A stretch of DNA of 5,712 nt, taken from NCBI GenBank assembly GCA_021442845.1, contig JABUSD010000171.1:1-5712 (forward strand). The letters run 5' to 3'. A program made the translations under genes and the position numbers. Shown piece by piece: positions 1-5,712 of the stretch (the first letter of the stretch is position 1; each line of letters begins with the position of its first letter). The notes below the pieces were generated by a model, which was not told where the DNA came from, did not search any database, and was given only the letters and a program-made list of their open reading frames with translations. This DNA comes from Holdemanella sp. Lineage in GTDB: Bacteria > Bacillota_I > Bacilli_A > Erysipelotrichales > Erysipelotrichaceae.

Positions 1-2
1 TT

Positions 3-104
3 TTTATATGTGCTCATGTCCATGCATTTTGGATTGGATATACTGCAGCTGATTGGGCTGTTATATGGACCCTAGCAAATGCAGCTTCCAGTACTATCTG
101 TTAG
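3..104 (+). other. Possible 3' end of a gene entering from the left edge
   Basis: One frame is open from the left edge to a TAG at 102-104, giving 33 residues rich in Ala and Trp (it includes YTAADWAVIWTLANAASS). I do not recognise the product. Another frame is also open from the edge, to a TAG at 73-75, and leads directly into the reading frame at 79-378, so the true frame is uncertain. With so few codons this could be the tail of a real upstream gene, part of a frameshifted pseudogene, or chance. Confidence 0.2.
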
Positions 105-378
105 TTTTTGTTTTTCTTATTCTACAATGGATGGGTATTGGTACTATAGTACAAATACGGAACATGATATTCTTGCCTGTGAATGGTATGTAGTCAATGG
201 AACGGCATATTATTTCAAACCAGAAGATAGTTGTCGAATGGCAGAGAATGAAACGATTGAATTTGAGACAGGATTATATAAATTTGATAAAGATAAGCAT
301 TATACTCTTGTAGATTCATCAAGTTCGGTATATACTTACAAGGTAAAGACAAGGGCGTCTAAAAGAAGTTTCTTTTAG
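79..378 (+). CDS. Hypothetical protein, fragment resembling a cell-wall-binding repeat (probably degenerate)
   Basis: This 99-codon frame has an aromatic-rich middle part. The stretches DGYWYYS, then WYVVNGTAYYFKPEDS and RMAEN, then GLYKFDKDKHY, resemble the W-x-x-x-NG-x-x-YYF pattern of choline- or cell-wall-binding repeats found at the ends of secreted Bacillota surface proteins. That likeness is by eye only. It has no signal peptide or catalytic domain. Neither candidate ATG (79 or 127) has a good ribosome binding site, and the same frame continues upstream to a TAG at 73-75. The last nine codons and the stop lie inside the terminator hairpin at 351-392, so the C-terminus looks accidental. 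The most likely reading is the decayed 3' end of a larger surface-protein gene; a genuine small protein is less likely. The putative purF promoter overlaps its 3' end. Confidence 0.35.
   Translation: MQLPVLSVSFCFSYSTMDGYWYYSTNTEHDILACEWYVVNGTAYYFKPEDSCRMAENETIEFETGLYKFDKDKHYTLVDSSSSVYTYKVKTRASKRSFF
135..158. repeat. 24-bp near-perfect palindrome
   Basis: A perfect 12-bp palindrome, GTACTATAGTAC (141-152), is flanked by GTATT (135-139) and AATAC (154-158), with a single unmatched pair (G140/A153). Eleven of twelve base pairs are symmetric and there is no spacer, as in a protein-binding operator rather than an RNA hairpin. A weak -10-like TACAAT lies at 123-128, just upstream, without a convincing -35. 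It sits inside the doubtful reading frame 79-378. Its function is unknown. Confidence 0.45.
308..336 (+). promoter_or_regulatory. Possible sigma-A promoter for purF
   Basis: TTGTAG (308-313) and TATACT (331-336) are separated by exactly 17 bases. The -10 matches consensus at 5 of 6 positions and the -35 at only 3 of 6. Transcription would begin near 342-344, just before the hairpin at 351-392. A purF promoter should lie upstream of that hairpin, because fewer than 10 bases separate the hairpin's T-run from the purF ribosome binding site. The distance from -10 to hairpin (14 bases) is the same as in the stronger carA promoter, which gives this weak match some support. Confidence 0.35.
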
Positions 379-392
379 ACACCCTTTTTTTT
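351..392 (+). terminator. Intrinsic terminator or attenuator in front of purF
   Basis: The inner stem pairs 357-366 with 371-380 (GTCTAAAAGA with TCTTTTAGAC) around an AGTT loop. One C/A mismatch (356/381) separates it from an outer stem, AAGGG (351-355) with CCCTT (382-386). Eight T follow (385-392). This is a strong rho-independent terminator. It may end an upstream transcript, but its T-run stops only 7 bases before the purF ribosome binding site. Any purF transcript starting upstream must therefore cross it, so it could also act as an attenuator. Confidence 0.85.
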
Positions 393-399
393 GTGCTTG

Positions 400-406
400 A
401 AAGGAG
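400..406 (+). promoter_or_regulatory. purF ribosome binding site
   Basis: AAAGGAG lies 5 bases before ATG 412 and fixes that start. The alternative in-frame TTG at 391 lies inside the terminator T-run, upstream of this site, and would add seven residues unlike any PurF leader. Confidence 0.85.
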
Positions 407-411
407 TTTGT

Positions 412-1809
412 ATGAGTATTCATGAAGAATGTGGTGTATTTGGCATCTATAGTACAGAGAAAATCGATATAGCCAATATGTGTTACTATGGCTTATATGC
501 ACTGCAGCATAGAGGACAGGAAAGCTGTGGAATTGTCACAAATAAAGATGGGATTTTTCATACCTATAAAGATTTGGGACAAGTGAATGAAGTATTTACC
601 AATGATATTTTAAATCAGTTTGAAGAATGTAATATGGGAGTAGGCCATGTACGCTATGGTACAACAGGGGCTAACACAATGAACAATGTACAGCCTATTG
701 AAGTCTATCATCGCAAAGGCAAGATGGCTATTGCCCATAATGGAAATATATCCAATGCCTTGCAGCTTCGCGATGAACTGGAAATGAATGGCGCTATTTT
801 CCATTCAACAAGCGATACCGAAACCATTGCATATATGATTACGAAATCAAGACTGCATACACCAAGTATTGAAGAAGCCGTCCTTGATGTCATAAAGGAT
901 TTAGAAGGTGCTTTTTCCTTGGTCATTATGAGTGCTCAAAAATTAATCGCGGTACGAGATCCCCATGGATTTCGCCCCCTGTGTTATGGAAAGATAGACA
1001 ATGGCTATGTCATTGCCAGTGAATCATGTGCTTTACATGCGGTAGGAGCCACTTTTGTCAGAGATTTAGAACCAGGAGAGATGTTAATATTCTCAAAGGA
1101 AGGTATAAAAGTTGATAAGCGCTACTGCAACACCAAAAAGAAGCATACATGTATATTTGAATATATCTATTTTGCCAGAAGTGATTCGATGATTGATTCG
1201 ATATCTGTCCATGATGCCCGTATCAACGCAGGAAAGATTCTAGCCAAATACGATACCGTTGATGTGGATTATGTCATTGGGGTTCCAGATAGCGGCTTAG
1301 AAGCAGCCTTAGGCTATTCCCAGGCTAAAGGAATTCCTTATGAAATCGGATTGATCAAGAATAAATATATTGGAAGAACCTTTATATCCCCAAACAATCG
1401 AAGTGATAAAGTACGTATTAAATTGAATCCGGTGGAAAGTGTTATCAAAGATAAGAAAATCATTTTAATAGATGATTCCATTGTACGAGGAACAACCAGC
1501 AAACATATTGTGAGTCTATTAAGAGAAGCTGGCGCTAAAGAGATTCATATGCGCATCTCTTCACCACCATTCCTGCACCCTTGTTACTACGGAACGGATA
1601 TTGATAGTGAAGAGCATTTGATTGCCAATAAACATACAGTCGAAGCCATTGCCAAAATTATTGGTGTGGATAGCTTATTGTTTCTTCCAAAGGAAGAATT
1701 AGTCAATCTCGTGCATACAGATACTATCTGTTCTTCCTGCTTTGATGGAGACTATCCAACAACAGTATATAAGGATACAAGAAAAGATCGTTTTGAAAAT
1801 AGCTTATAG
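412..1809 (+). CDS. purF: Amidophosphoribosyltransferase (glutamine PRPP amidotransferase)
   Basis: PurF catalyses the first committed step of purine synthesis in the cytoplasm: PRPP plus glutamine gives 5-phosphoribosylamine. From ATG 412 the protein has 465 residues, normal for the family. A six-residue propeptide precedes Cys7, the N-terminal nucleophile of the class II glutaminase domain (CGVFGIY). Further glutaminase landmarks are LQHRGQES (30-37), RYGTTG (81-86) and HNGNISN (109-115). The phosphoribosyltransferase domain carries the PRPP motif ILIDDSIVRGTT (351-362). Cys247, Cys391, Cys440 and Cys443 match the four 4Fe-4S ligands of the Bacillus subtilis type, so an oxygen-sensitive cluster is expected. 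All key residues are present. It is followed after 12 bases by pyrG, with no other pur gene in view. The terminator just upstream suggests control of read-through, but I see no purine riboswitch. Confidence 0.97.
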   Translation: MSIHEECGVFGIYSTEKIDIANMCYYGLYALQHRGQESCGIVTNKDGIFHTYKDLGQVNEVFTNDILNQFEECNMGVGHVRYGTTGANTMNNVQPIEVYHRKGKMAIAHNGNISNALQLRDELEMNGAIFHSTSDTETIAYMITKSRLHTPSIEEAVLDVIKDLEGAFSLVIMSAQKLIAVRDPHGFRPLCYGKIDNGYVIASESCALHAVGATFVRDLEPGEMLIFSKEGIKVDKRYCNTKKKHTCIFEYIYFARSDSMIDSISVHDARINAGKILAKYDTVDVDYVIGVPDSGLEAALGYSQAKGIPYEIGLIKNKYIGRTFISPNNRSDKVRIKLNPVESVIKDKKIILIDDSIVRGTTSKHIVSLLREAGAKEIHMRISSPPFLHPCYYGTDIDSEEHLIANKHTVEAIAKIIGVDSLLFLPKEELVNLVHTDTICSSCFDGDYPTTVYKDTRKDRFENSL

Positions 1810-1815
1810 AAAGGA
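1810..1815 (+). promoter_or_regulatory. pyrG ribosome binding site
   Basis: AAAGGA directly follows the purF stop. It is 6 bases from ATG 1822 but touches ATG 1816, so 1822 is the workable start. That start also gives the family's usual short N-terminus, [10 protein letters not shown]. Confidence 0.8.
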
Positions 1816-1821
1816 ATGCAT

Positions 1822-3423
1822 ATGAGAAAATATATATTTGTAACCGGTGGTGTTGTATCCGGATTAGGAAAAGGAATAACAGCTGCATCATTAGGGCGTT
1901 TATTAAAGGAAAGAGGGTTTAAAGTCATCTCGCAGAAAATGGACCCATATGTCAATGTTGATTGTGGAACCATGTCCCCTTATCAGCATGGCGAAGTCTT
2001 TGTGACAGAAGATGGGGCTGAAACAGACTTGGATTTAGGACATTATGAACGCTTCATCGATGAAGATTTAAATAAATATTCCAATCTGACAAGTGGTAAA
2101 GTCTATTGGAATGTATTGAATAAAGAAAGAAGAGGGGAATATCTAGGAAAGACAATCCAGATTATTCCACATATTACCAATGAAATCAAAGATTTTATCG
2201 AAGCTGTAGGAAAAGAAAGCAATGCCGATATTGTTATCTGTGAAATCGGAGGAACAACCGGGGATATTGAATCCCAGCCATTCATTGAAGCCATCCGCCA
2301 GATTGGCTTTGAAGTAGGAAAAGAAAACTGCTGTTATATTCATGTAACCTTAGTGCCTTATATCAAAGGAAGCGATGAATATAAAAGTAAGCCAACCCAG
2401 CATTCTGTCAATCAATTACAGTCTTTTGGAATTCATCCCAATATCATTGTCACAAGAAGTGATGATGAATTAGATCCGGATATCCTAGAGAAGATTGCTT
2501 TATTCTGTAATGTAAAGAAAGACTGTGTTATTCAGAATATTACCTTACCTACATTATATGAAGCCCCATTGATGCTGGAAAAGGCAAACTTTGCCGAAAT
2601 CGTATGCAGGGAATTGGGATTGGATATAAAAGAAAATGTAGATACATCCAATTGGAAAAAAATGGTAGAACAGATTAAAAACTGTCAACATGATGTAACC
2701 ATCGGTTTAGTTGGTAAATATGTAAAATTACATGATGCGTATTTAAGTGTCGTAGAAGCTTTGAAACATGGAGGCTATGCCAATAGCTGTAATGTTTCAA
2801 TCAAATGGATTGATTCTGAGCAGATTTCAAAAGATACCGTGCATGATTTATTACACGATGTTAATGGTATTATCGTACCAGGAGGATTTGGAGATCGTGG
2901 CATTGAAGGTATGATAGTAGCTTGTGAATATGCAAGAACGAACAATATTCCATACTTTGGAATCTGTCTAGGTATGCAGATTTGTACAATTGAATATGCC
3001 CGCAATGTCCTAGGCTATAAAGATGCCAATAGTGGAGAATTTACACCGGAAGGAAAACACAATGTCATCGACTTAATGGAAACGCAGAAAGGCATCGAAA
3101 ACAAAGGAGGTACGATGCGATTAGGTGCCTATCCATGCCAGATTCAAAAGGATACTTTATTGTATAAAGCCTATCAGTCTACTAGCATATCGGAAAGACA
3201 TAGACATCGTTATGAATTCAATAATGAATTTAGAGAAGACTTTATTCAACATGGATTGACTATTGCTGGAACAAGTCCGGATCATCTATTGGTCGAATGT
3301 GTAGAATATACACCAAATCATTTCCATCTTGGTGTTCAATATCATCCTGAATTCAAATCAAGACCTAATAAGCCACATCCATTATTTGTTCAATTCATCA
3401 AAGAAAGTTTACATACAAAGTAA
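1822..3423 (+). CDS. pyrG: CTP synthase (glutamine-hydrolysing)
   Basis: PyrG makes CTP from UTP, ATP and glutamine, the last step of pyrimidine nucleotide synthesis, and works as a cytoplasmic tetramer. From ATG 1822 it has 533 residues, close to the roughly 535 of Bacillus subtilis PyrG. The synthetase domain opens with [20 protein letters not shown] (3-22), which contains the P-loop. It also has the [20 protein letters not shown] block (41-60), [11 protein letters not shown] (141-151) and the UTP-site segment KSKPTQHSV (188-196). The C-terminal class I glutaminase domain has PGGFGDRG (353-360), the nucleophile Cys382 in GICLGMQ, and the His508/Glu510 pair in VQYHPEF. Nothing is missing. 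It lies 12 bases after purF in the same frame and is very probably co-transcribed with it. A terminator begins 2 bases after its stop. No separate promoter or slippage-type pyrG leader is possible in so small a gap. Confidence 0.97.
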   Translation: MRKYIFVTGGVVSGLGKGITAASLGRLLKERGFKVISQKMDPYVNVDCGTMSPYQHGEVFVTEDGAETDLDLGHYERFIDEDLNKYSNLTSGKVYWNVLNKERRGEYLGKTIQIIPHITNEIKDFIEAVGKESNADIVICEIGGTTGDIESQPFIEAIRQIGFEVGKENCCYIHVTLVPYIKGSDEYKSKPTQHSVNQLQSFGIHPNIIVTRSDDELDPDILEKIALFCNVKKDCVIQNITLPTLYEAPLMLEKANFAEIVCRELGLDIKENVDTSNWKKMVEQIKNCQHDVTIGLVGKYVKLHDAYLSVVEALKHGGYANSCNVSIKWIDSEQISKDTVHDLLHDVNGIIVPGGFGDRGIEGMIVACEYARTNNIPYFGICLGMQICTIEYARNVLGYKDANSGEFTPEGKHNVIDLMETQKGIENKGGTMRLGAYPCQIQKDTLLYKAYQSTSISERHRHRYEFNNEFREDFIQHGLTIAGTSPDHLLVECVEYTPNHFHLGVQYHPEFKSRPNKPHPLFVQFIKESLHTK

Positions 3424-3424
3424 G

Positions 3425-3450
3425 GAAGCTATAAAAAGCTTCTTTTTTTT
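3425..3450 (+). terminator. Intrinsic terminator after pyrG
   Basis: GAAGCT (3425-3430) pairs with AGCTTC (3437-3442) around a six-base A-rich loop, followed by eight T (3443-3450). The stem is short but perfect, and the position right after the pyrG stop fits the end of a purF-pyrG operon. Confidence 0.8.
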
Positions 3451-3451
3451 G

Positions 3452-3457
3452 TATAAT
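3452..3457 (+). promoter_or_regulatory. -10-like TATAAT before the small RelB-like frame
   Basis: A consensus TATAAT abuts the T-run of the pyrG terminator and ends 6 bases before ATG 3464, so a transcript from it would start at or next to the A of that ATG (leaderless). No acceptable -35 is found 16-18 bases upstream and there is no TGn extension, so this may simply reflect A/T richness. Confidence 0.25.
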
Positions 3458-3463
3458 ATAAAT

Positions 3464-3610
3464 ATGACAAATGAAAAAATACCGAACAGTGATACTATAG
3501 CTGCAATACAGGAAGTACAGGAAATGAAAGAAGATCCTACAAAAGGAAAAGCGTATACAGATGTGGAAGAAATGATAAAAGATTTACTTCATAAAAATTT
3601 CATTTCATAA
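3464..3610 (+). CDS. Small RelB/DinJ-like antitoxin fragment, orphan
   Basis: This frame codes for 48 residues. Its centre, IPNSDTIAAIQEVQEMKEDP, followed by KGKAYTDVEEMIKDLL, closely resembles the C-terminal part of RelB/DinJ-family antitoxins, which wraps the RelE/YafQ-type toxin. That match is from memory of family sequences and was not searched. The N-terminal ribbon-helix-helix DNA-binding part of about 40 residues is absent, because the upstream DNA is pyrG and its terminator. No toxin gene follows; carA is the next gene. There is no ribosome binding site before ATG 3464, only the terminator T-run and a TATAAT, so translation would need a leaderless mRNA. An upstream TTG at 3329 in the same frame lies inside pyrG and is not credible. 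It could be a remnant of a lost toxin-antitoxin pair or a tiny stand-alone toxin-neutralising protein. Confidence 0.5.
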   Translation: MTNEKIPNSDTIAAIQEVQEMKEDPTKGKAYTDVEEMIKDLLHKNFIS

Positions 3611-3622
3611 TCATTTTATACA

Positions 3623-3651
3623 TTGACATGACTATTTCCAAGGAATAAAAT
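3623..3651 (+). promoter_or_regulatory. Sigma-A promoter for carAB
   Basis: A perfect -35, TTGACA (3623-3628), lies 17 bases from TAAAAT (3646-3651), which matches the -10 consensus at 5 of 6 positions. The DNA upstream (about 3605-3622) is A/T-rich, like an UP element. Transcription should start near 3657-3659, giving a leader of about 78 bases before carA that consists almost entirely of the hairpin at 3666-3715. Confidence 0.8.
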
Positions 3652-3665
3652 ATACGATAGATAAA

Positions 3666-3715
3666 GGCAAAGACGTCTTATATCGCTATGATATAGGTCT
3701 CTTTGCCCTTTTTTT
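3666..3715 (+). terminator. Terminator-like hairpin (probable attenuator) in the carA leader
   Basis: GGCAAAGA (3666-3673) pairs with TCTTTGCC (3700-3707). Inside, after a bulged C and one T/T mismatch, TATATC pairs with GATATA around a GCTAT loop. Seven T (3709-3715) follow. The hairpin begins about 8 bases after the predicted transcription start and ends 5 bases before the carA ribosome binding site, so carA transcripts from the promoter at 3623-3651 must pass it. Control by premature termination is the natural inference; Bacillota pyr operons are often controlled this way through PyrR. I see no PyrR-binding stem-loop and no room upstream for a competing antiterminator. It could also end transcripts of the small frame 3464-3610. 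Confidence 0.85.
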
Positions 3716-3735
3716 ATGGTAAAGGAGAATGAAAT

Positions 3736-4821
3736 ATGGAATACAATCGAAAACTTGTATTGCGTGATGGAAGTGTATACAAAGGGAAAGGATTTGGATG
3801 TGAAAACGATACAATCTGTGAAGTGGTATTCAATACATCGTGTGTTGGCTATCAGGAGATATTAAGTGATCCATCCTATACATACCAGGGAGTCGTCATG
3901 GCGTATCCATTGATAGGAAACTATGGGATGTGTGATGACGATTATGAAAGTCTAAGACCCTCTATGAGTGCTCTGATTGTCAGGGAATATAACGATCATC
4001 CCTCTAACTTTCGAAGTACACATACATTGGATGACATCATGAAACAGTATGATATTGTTGGAATCAGTGAAATTGATACAAGACAATTGATACGACATAT
4101 TCGAAATGTAGGAAGTCTAATGGGAGTGATCTGTGATATTGATAAAGATGAAAAAGAAATTATCAATCAACTCACTCAATATGAGATGAAAAAAGATGCG
4201 GTAAGAAAGGTGAGTCCAAAACAAATCTATACGAAAAAAGCAGTCTATGCAAAATATCATGTGGTTGCGATTGATTGTGGAATGAAAGCCAATATTGTCC
4301 GTTCTTTAAATGCTTTAGGATGTGATGTAACAGTGGTTCCATATGATACATCCTATCAGACAATCCTGGATTTAAAACCAGATGGTGTCTTCATATCCAA
4401 TGGACCAGGCGATCCTGAAGATGTAGTAGAAACCATTTCTACGATTAAAAATCTGATAGGAAAAGTTCCTATGTTTGGCATCTGTCTAGGACATCAGATG
4501 ATATCACTTGCCTATGGAGCGAAAACATATAAGTTAAAGTTTGGACATCGCGGTGGAAATCATCCCGTTTTAAATGTCTTAAACAATAAGATGGAAATTA
4601 CATCGCAGAACCATTCCTATGCTGTTGAAAATGAAAGTATCAAAAATACCAATTTAGAGATAACTCATATCAATATACTGGATAAGACCATTGAAGGGGT
4701 ACAGTGCTTAAAGGATAAGGTATTCAGCGTGCAATACCATCCTGAAAGTGCACCAGGACCAGAAGATAGCTTTTATCTATTTCATACATTCTTAGAGATG
4801 ATGGAGGAAACATATGCCTAA
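3736..4821 (+). CDS. carA: Carbamoyl-phosphate synthase small (glutaminase) subunit
   Basis: CarA (PyrAA in Bacillus) hydrolyses glutamine and passes ammonia through a tunnel to CarB, which makes carbamoyl phosphate for pyrimidine and arginine synthesis. The protein has 361 residues, usual for Bacillota. The N-terminal subunit-contact domain shows [19 protein letters not shown] (30-48) and YPLIGNYG (57-64). The class I glutaminase domain follows, with SNGPGDP (221-227), the nucleophile Cys250 in [16 protein letters not shown] (270-278), and His335/Glu337 in [11 protein letters not shown]. The start is fixed by AAAGGAG (3721-3727), 8 bases before the ATG. The gene has its own strong promoter and a terminator-like leader hairpin, and it overlaps carB by 8 bases, so the two subunits are translationally linked. 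Nothing shows whether this copy serves pyrimidine synthesis, arginine synthesis or both, although the neighbouring pyrG and purF favour nucleotide synthesis. Confidence 0.97.
   Translation: MEYNRKLVLRDGSVYKGKGFGCENDTICEVVFNTSCVGYQEILSDPSYTYQGVVMAYPLIGNYGMCDDDYESLRPSMSALIVREYNDHPSNFRSTHTLDDIMKQYDIVGISEIDTRQLIRHIRNVGSLMGVICDIDKDEKEIINQLTQYEMKKDAVRKVSPKQIYTKKAVYAKYHVVAIDCGMKANIVRSLNALGCDVTVVPYDTSYQTILDLKPDGVFISNGPGDPEDVVETISTIKNLIGKVPMFGICLGHQMISLAYGAKTYKLKFGHRGGNHPVLNVLNNKMEITSQNHSYAVENESIKNTNLEITHINILDKTIEGVQCLKDKVFSVQYHPESAPGPEDSFYLFHTFLEMMEETYA
4803..4807 (+). promoter_or_regulatory. carB ribosome binding site within carA
   Basis: GGAGG lies inside the last codons of carA, 6 bases before ATG 4814. 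The carA stop (4819-4821) falls after the carB start, an arrangement typical of translational coupling that keeps subunits in equal amounts. Confidence 0.8.
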
Positions 4822-5712
4822 AAGAAACGATATACATAAAATATTAGTAATAGGGTCTGGTCCAATTGTGATTGGACAAGCTGCTGAATTTGATTATGCA
4901 GGTACACAGGCATGTCTTGCTCTAAAGGAAGAAGGGTATGAAGTCATTTTATGTAACTCCAATCCGGCAACCATTATGACGGATACAACCATTGCCGATA
5001 AATTCTACATGGAACCATTGACATTGGAATATATTGCCAAAATCATCCGCATTGAAAGACCAGATGCCTTGCTTCCAGGAATTGGAGGACAGACAGGGTT
5101 GAATCTAGCGATGCAGCTAGAGAAAAAGGGAGTCTTAAAGGAATGCCGCTGTGAGTTATTAGGAACAAAATTTTCAAGTATTGAACAGGCAGAAGATAGA
5201 GAATTGTTTAAGGAACTATGTGAATCGTTACAGGAACCCGTATTACCAAGTGATATCTGTTCTACCATTGAAGAAGGAATTCAGATTGCCAATACCATCG
5301 GATATCCTTTAGTTATTCGTCCAGCCTTTACATTAGGAGGAACTGGAGGTGGTTTCTGTGATAATGAAGAGGAATTGATTCAATTATTAAAGAATGGATT
5401 GAATTTATCTCCTGTACATCAGGTATTGGTGGAAAAGAGTATTAAAGGCTTCAAGGAAATTGAATAGGAAGTCATCCGTGATGCCAATGATACAGCCATT
5501 ACTATCTGTAATATGGAAAACTTGGATCCAGTTGGAATTCATACTGGCGATAGCATTGTTGTATGTCCATCCCAGACATTGACAAATAAGGAATATCATA
5601 TGCTTCGAAACAGTGCTTTAAAGCTGATTCGTGCTTTAAAGGTTGAAGGAGGATGTAACGTCCAGTTTGCCTTGGATCCAGAATCCTTCCAGTATTATCT
5701 GATCGAAGTCAA
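4814..5712 (+). pseudogene. carB: Carbamoyl-phosphate synthase large subunit, interrupted by an in-frame TAG; runs off the right edge
   Basis: CarB (PyrAB) uses two ATP to turn bicarbonate and ammonia from CarA into carbamoyl phosphate; the family is about 1,070 residues long. Codons 1-217 encode the start of the first ATP-grasp half: [20 protein letters not shown] (10-29), the [10 protein letters not shown] block (48-57), [10 protein letters not shown] (88-97), AEDRELF with Arg129 (126-132), Arg169 in [14 protein letters not shown] (167-180) and Glu215 in GFKEIE. Codon 218 is TAG (5465-5467), where relatives carry Tyr or Met. The same frame then continues for 81 codons to the edge with conserved CarB sequence: [45 protein letters not shown]. 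As written, a 217-residue stub lacking the complete ATP site would be made, and CPS activity would be lost. The frame downstream is undamaged, so the lesion is recent or a base error. The remaining two-thirds of the gene is outside the window. Confidence 0.9.
5465..5467 (+). other. In-frame amber codon within carB
   Basis: The reading around this point is GFKEIE, stop, EVIRD, where family members read GFKEIEYEV or similar. A single change of the third base from T or C to G turns a Tyr codon into TAG. There is no frameshift, insertion or repeat. The nearest downstream in-frame ATG is at 5513 and has no ribosome binding site, so restart of translation looks unlikely. Confidence 0.9.

Noticed and set aside
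79..400. Purine or PRPP riboswitch before purF
   Set aside because: I could not find the conserved core sequences of these riboswitches. Only the terminator hairpin is evident.
391..411. In-frame TTG at 391 as the purF start
   Set aside because: It lies in the terminator T-run, upstream of the AAAGGAG site that serves ATG 412, and would place extra residues before the short propeptide.
1183..1202. Direct repeat GATTCGAT at 1183-1190 and 1195-1202
   Set aside because: It lies within purF and encodes the ordinary segment SDSMIDSIS. It looks like a chance consequence of similar codons.
1816..1821. ATG 1816 as the pyrG start
   Set aside because: It directly abuts the ribosome binding site with no spacing. 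ATG 1822 has 6 bases of spacing and gives the usual PyrG N-terminus.
3329..3463. Longer version of the RelB-like protein starting at TTG 3329
   Set aside because: The added part overlaps pyrG in another frame and the pyrG terminator, has no ribosome binding site, and its translation has no antitoxin-like character.
3688..3696. Minimal ORF ATG-ATA-TAG in the loop and 3' arm of the carA leader hairpin, as a leader peptide
   Set aside because: It has two codons and no ribosome binding site, so it is not a credible attenuation peptide.
73..5467. General recoding of TAG as a sense codon, to explain the TAGs at 73-75 and 5465-5467
   Set aside because: purF ends at a TAG exactly where a PurF should end, with the pyrG ribosome binding site right after it. 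Reading TAG as sense would fuse the two proteins.
610..5599. Reverse-strand reading frames of 63-87 codons inside purF, pyrG, carA and carB
   Set aside because: Each lies opposite a strongly conserved gene, shows no recognisable motif and is explained by chance openness of the complementary strand.

Overview
This is an A+T-rich stretch from a low-G+C Gram-positive bacterium (Bacillota). The style of PurF, PyrG and CarA/CarB, the strong AAAGGAG-type ribosome binding sites and the U-tailed intrinsic terminators all fit. An anaerobic, gut-type lineage such as the Erysipelotrichia is my guess from overall character; no rRNA is present to prove it. All convincing genes lie on the + strand.

Layout. 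Positions 1-350 hold only weak coding signal: a fragment resembling a cell-wall-binding repeat, with no usable ribosome binding site, running into a terminator hairpin (351-392). Next comes a tight two-gene unit, purF (412-1809) and pyrG (1822-3423), closed by a terminator (3425-3450). The gap 3424-3735 holds a 48-codon reading frame resembling the toxin-binding half of a RelB/DinJ antitoxin (3464-3610), a near-consensus promoter (3623-3651) and a long terminator-like hairpin (3666-3715). Then come carA (3736-4821) and carB (from 4814, overlapping carA by 8 bases and running off the right edge).

Function. PurF commits PRPP to purine synthesis, PyrG makes CTP from UTP, and CarA/CarB make carbamoyl phosphate for pyrimidines and arginine. 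All three enzymes take the amide nitrogen of glutamine, so the window is a compact set of glutamine-dependent nucleotide-synthesis genes.

What stands out. (1) carB is interrupted by an in-frame TAG at 5465-5467, codon 218, inside a highly conserved block; the correct protein sequence resumes at once in the same frame. It is either a recent nonsense mutation or a base-call error. (2) purF and carA each have a terminator hairpin ending only a few bases before the ribosome binding site. A promoter-like pair lies just upstream, 14 bases from the hairpin in both cases, which suggests a shared attenuator design. (3) The small RelB-like frame lacks the DNA-binding half, has no toxin partner in view, and could be read from a leaderless transcript. 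(4) purF and pyrG share a reading frame and are separated only by a TAG and four codons.
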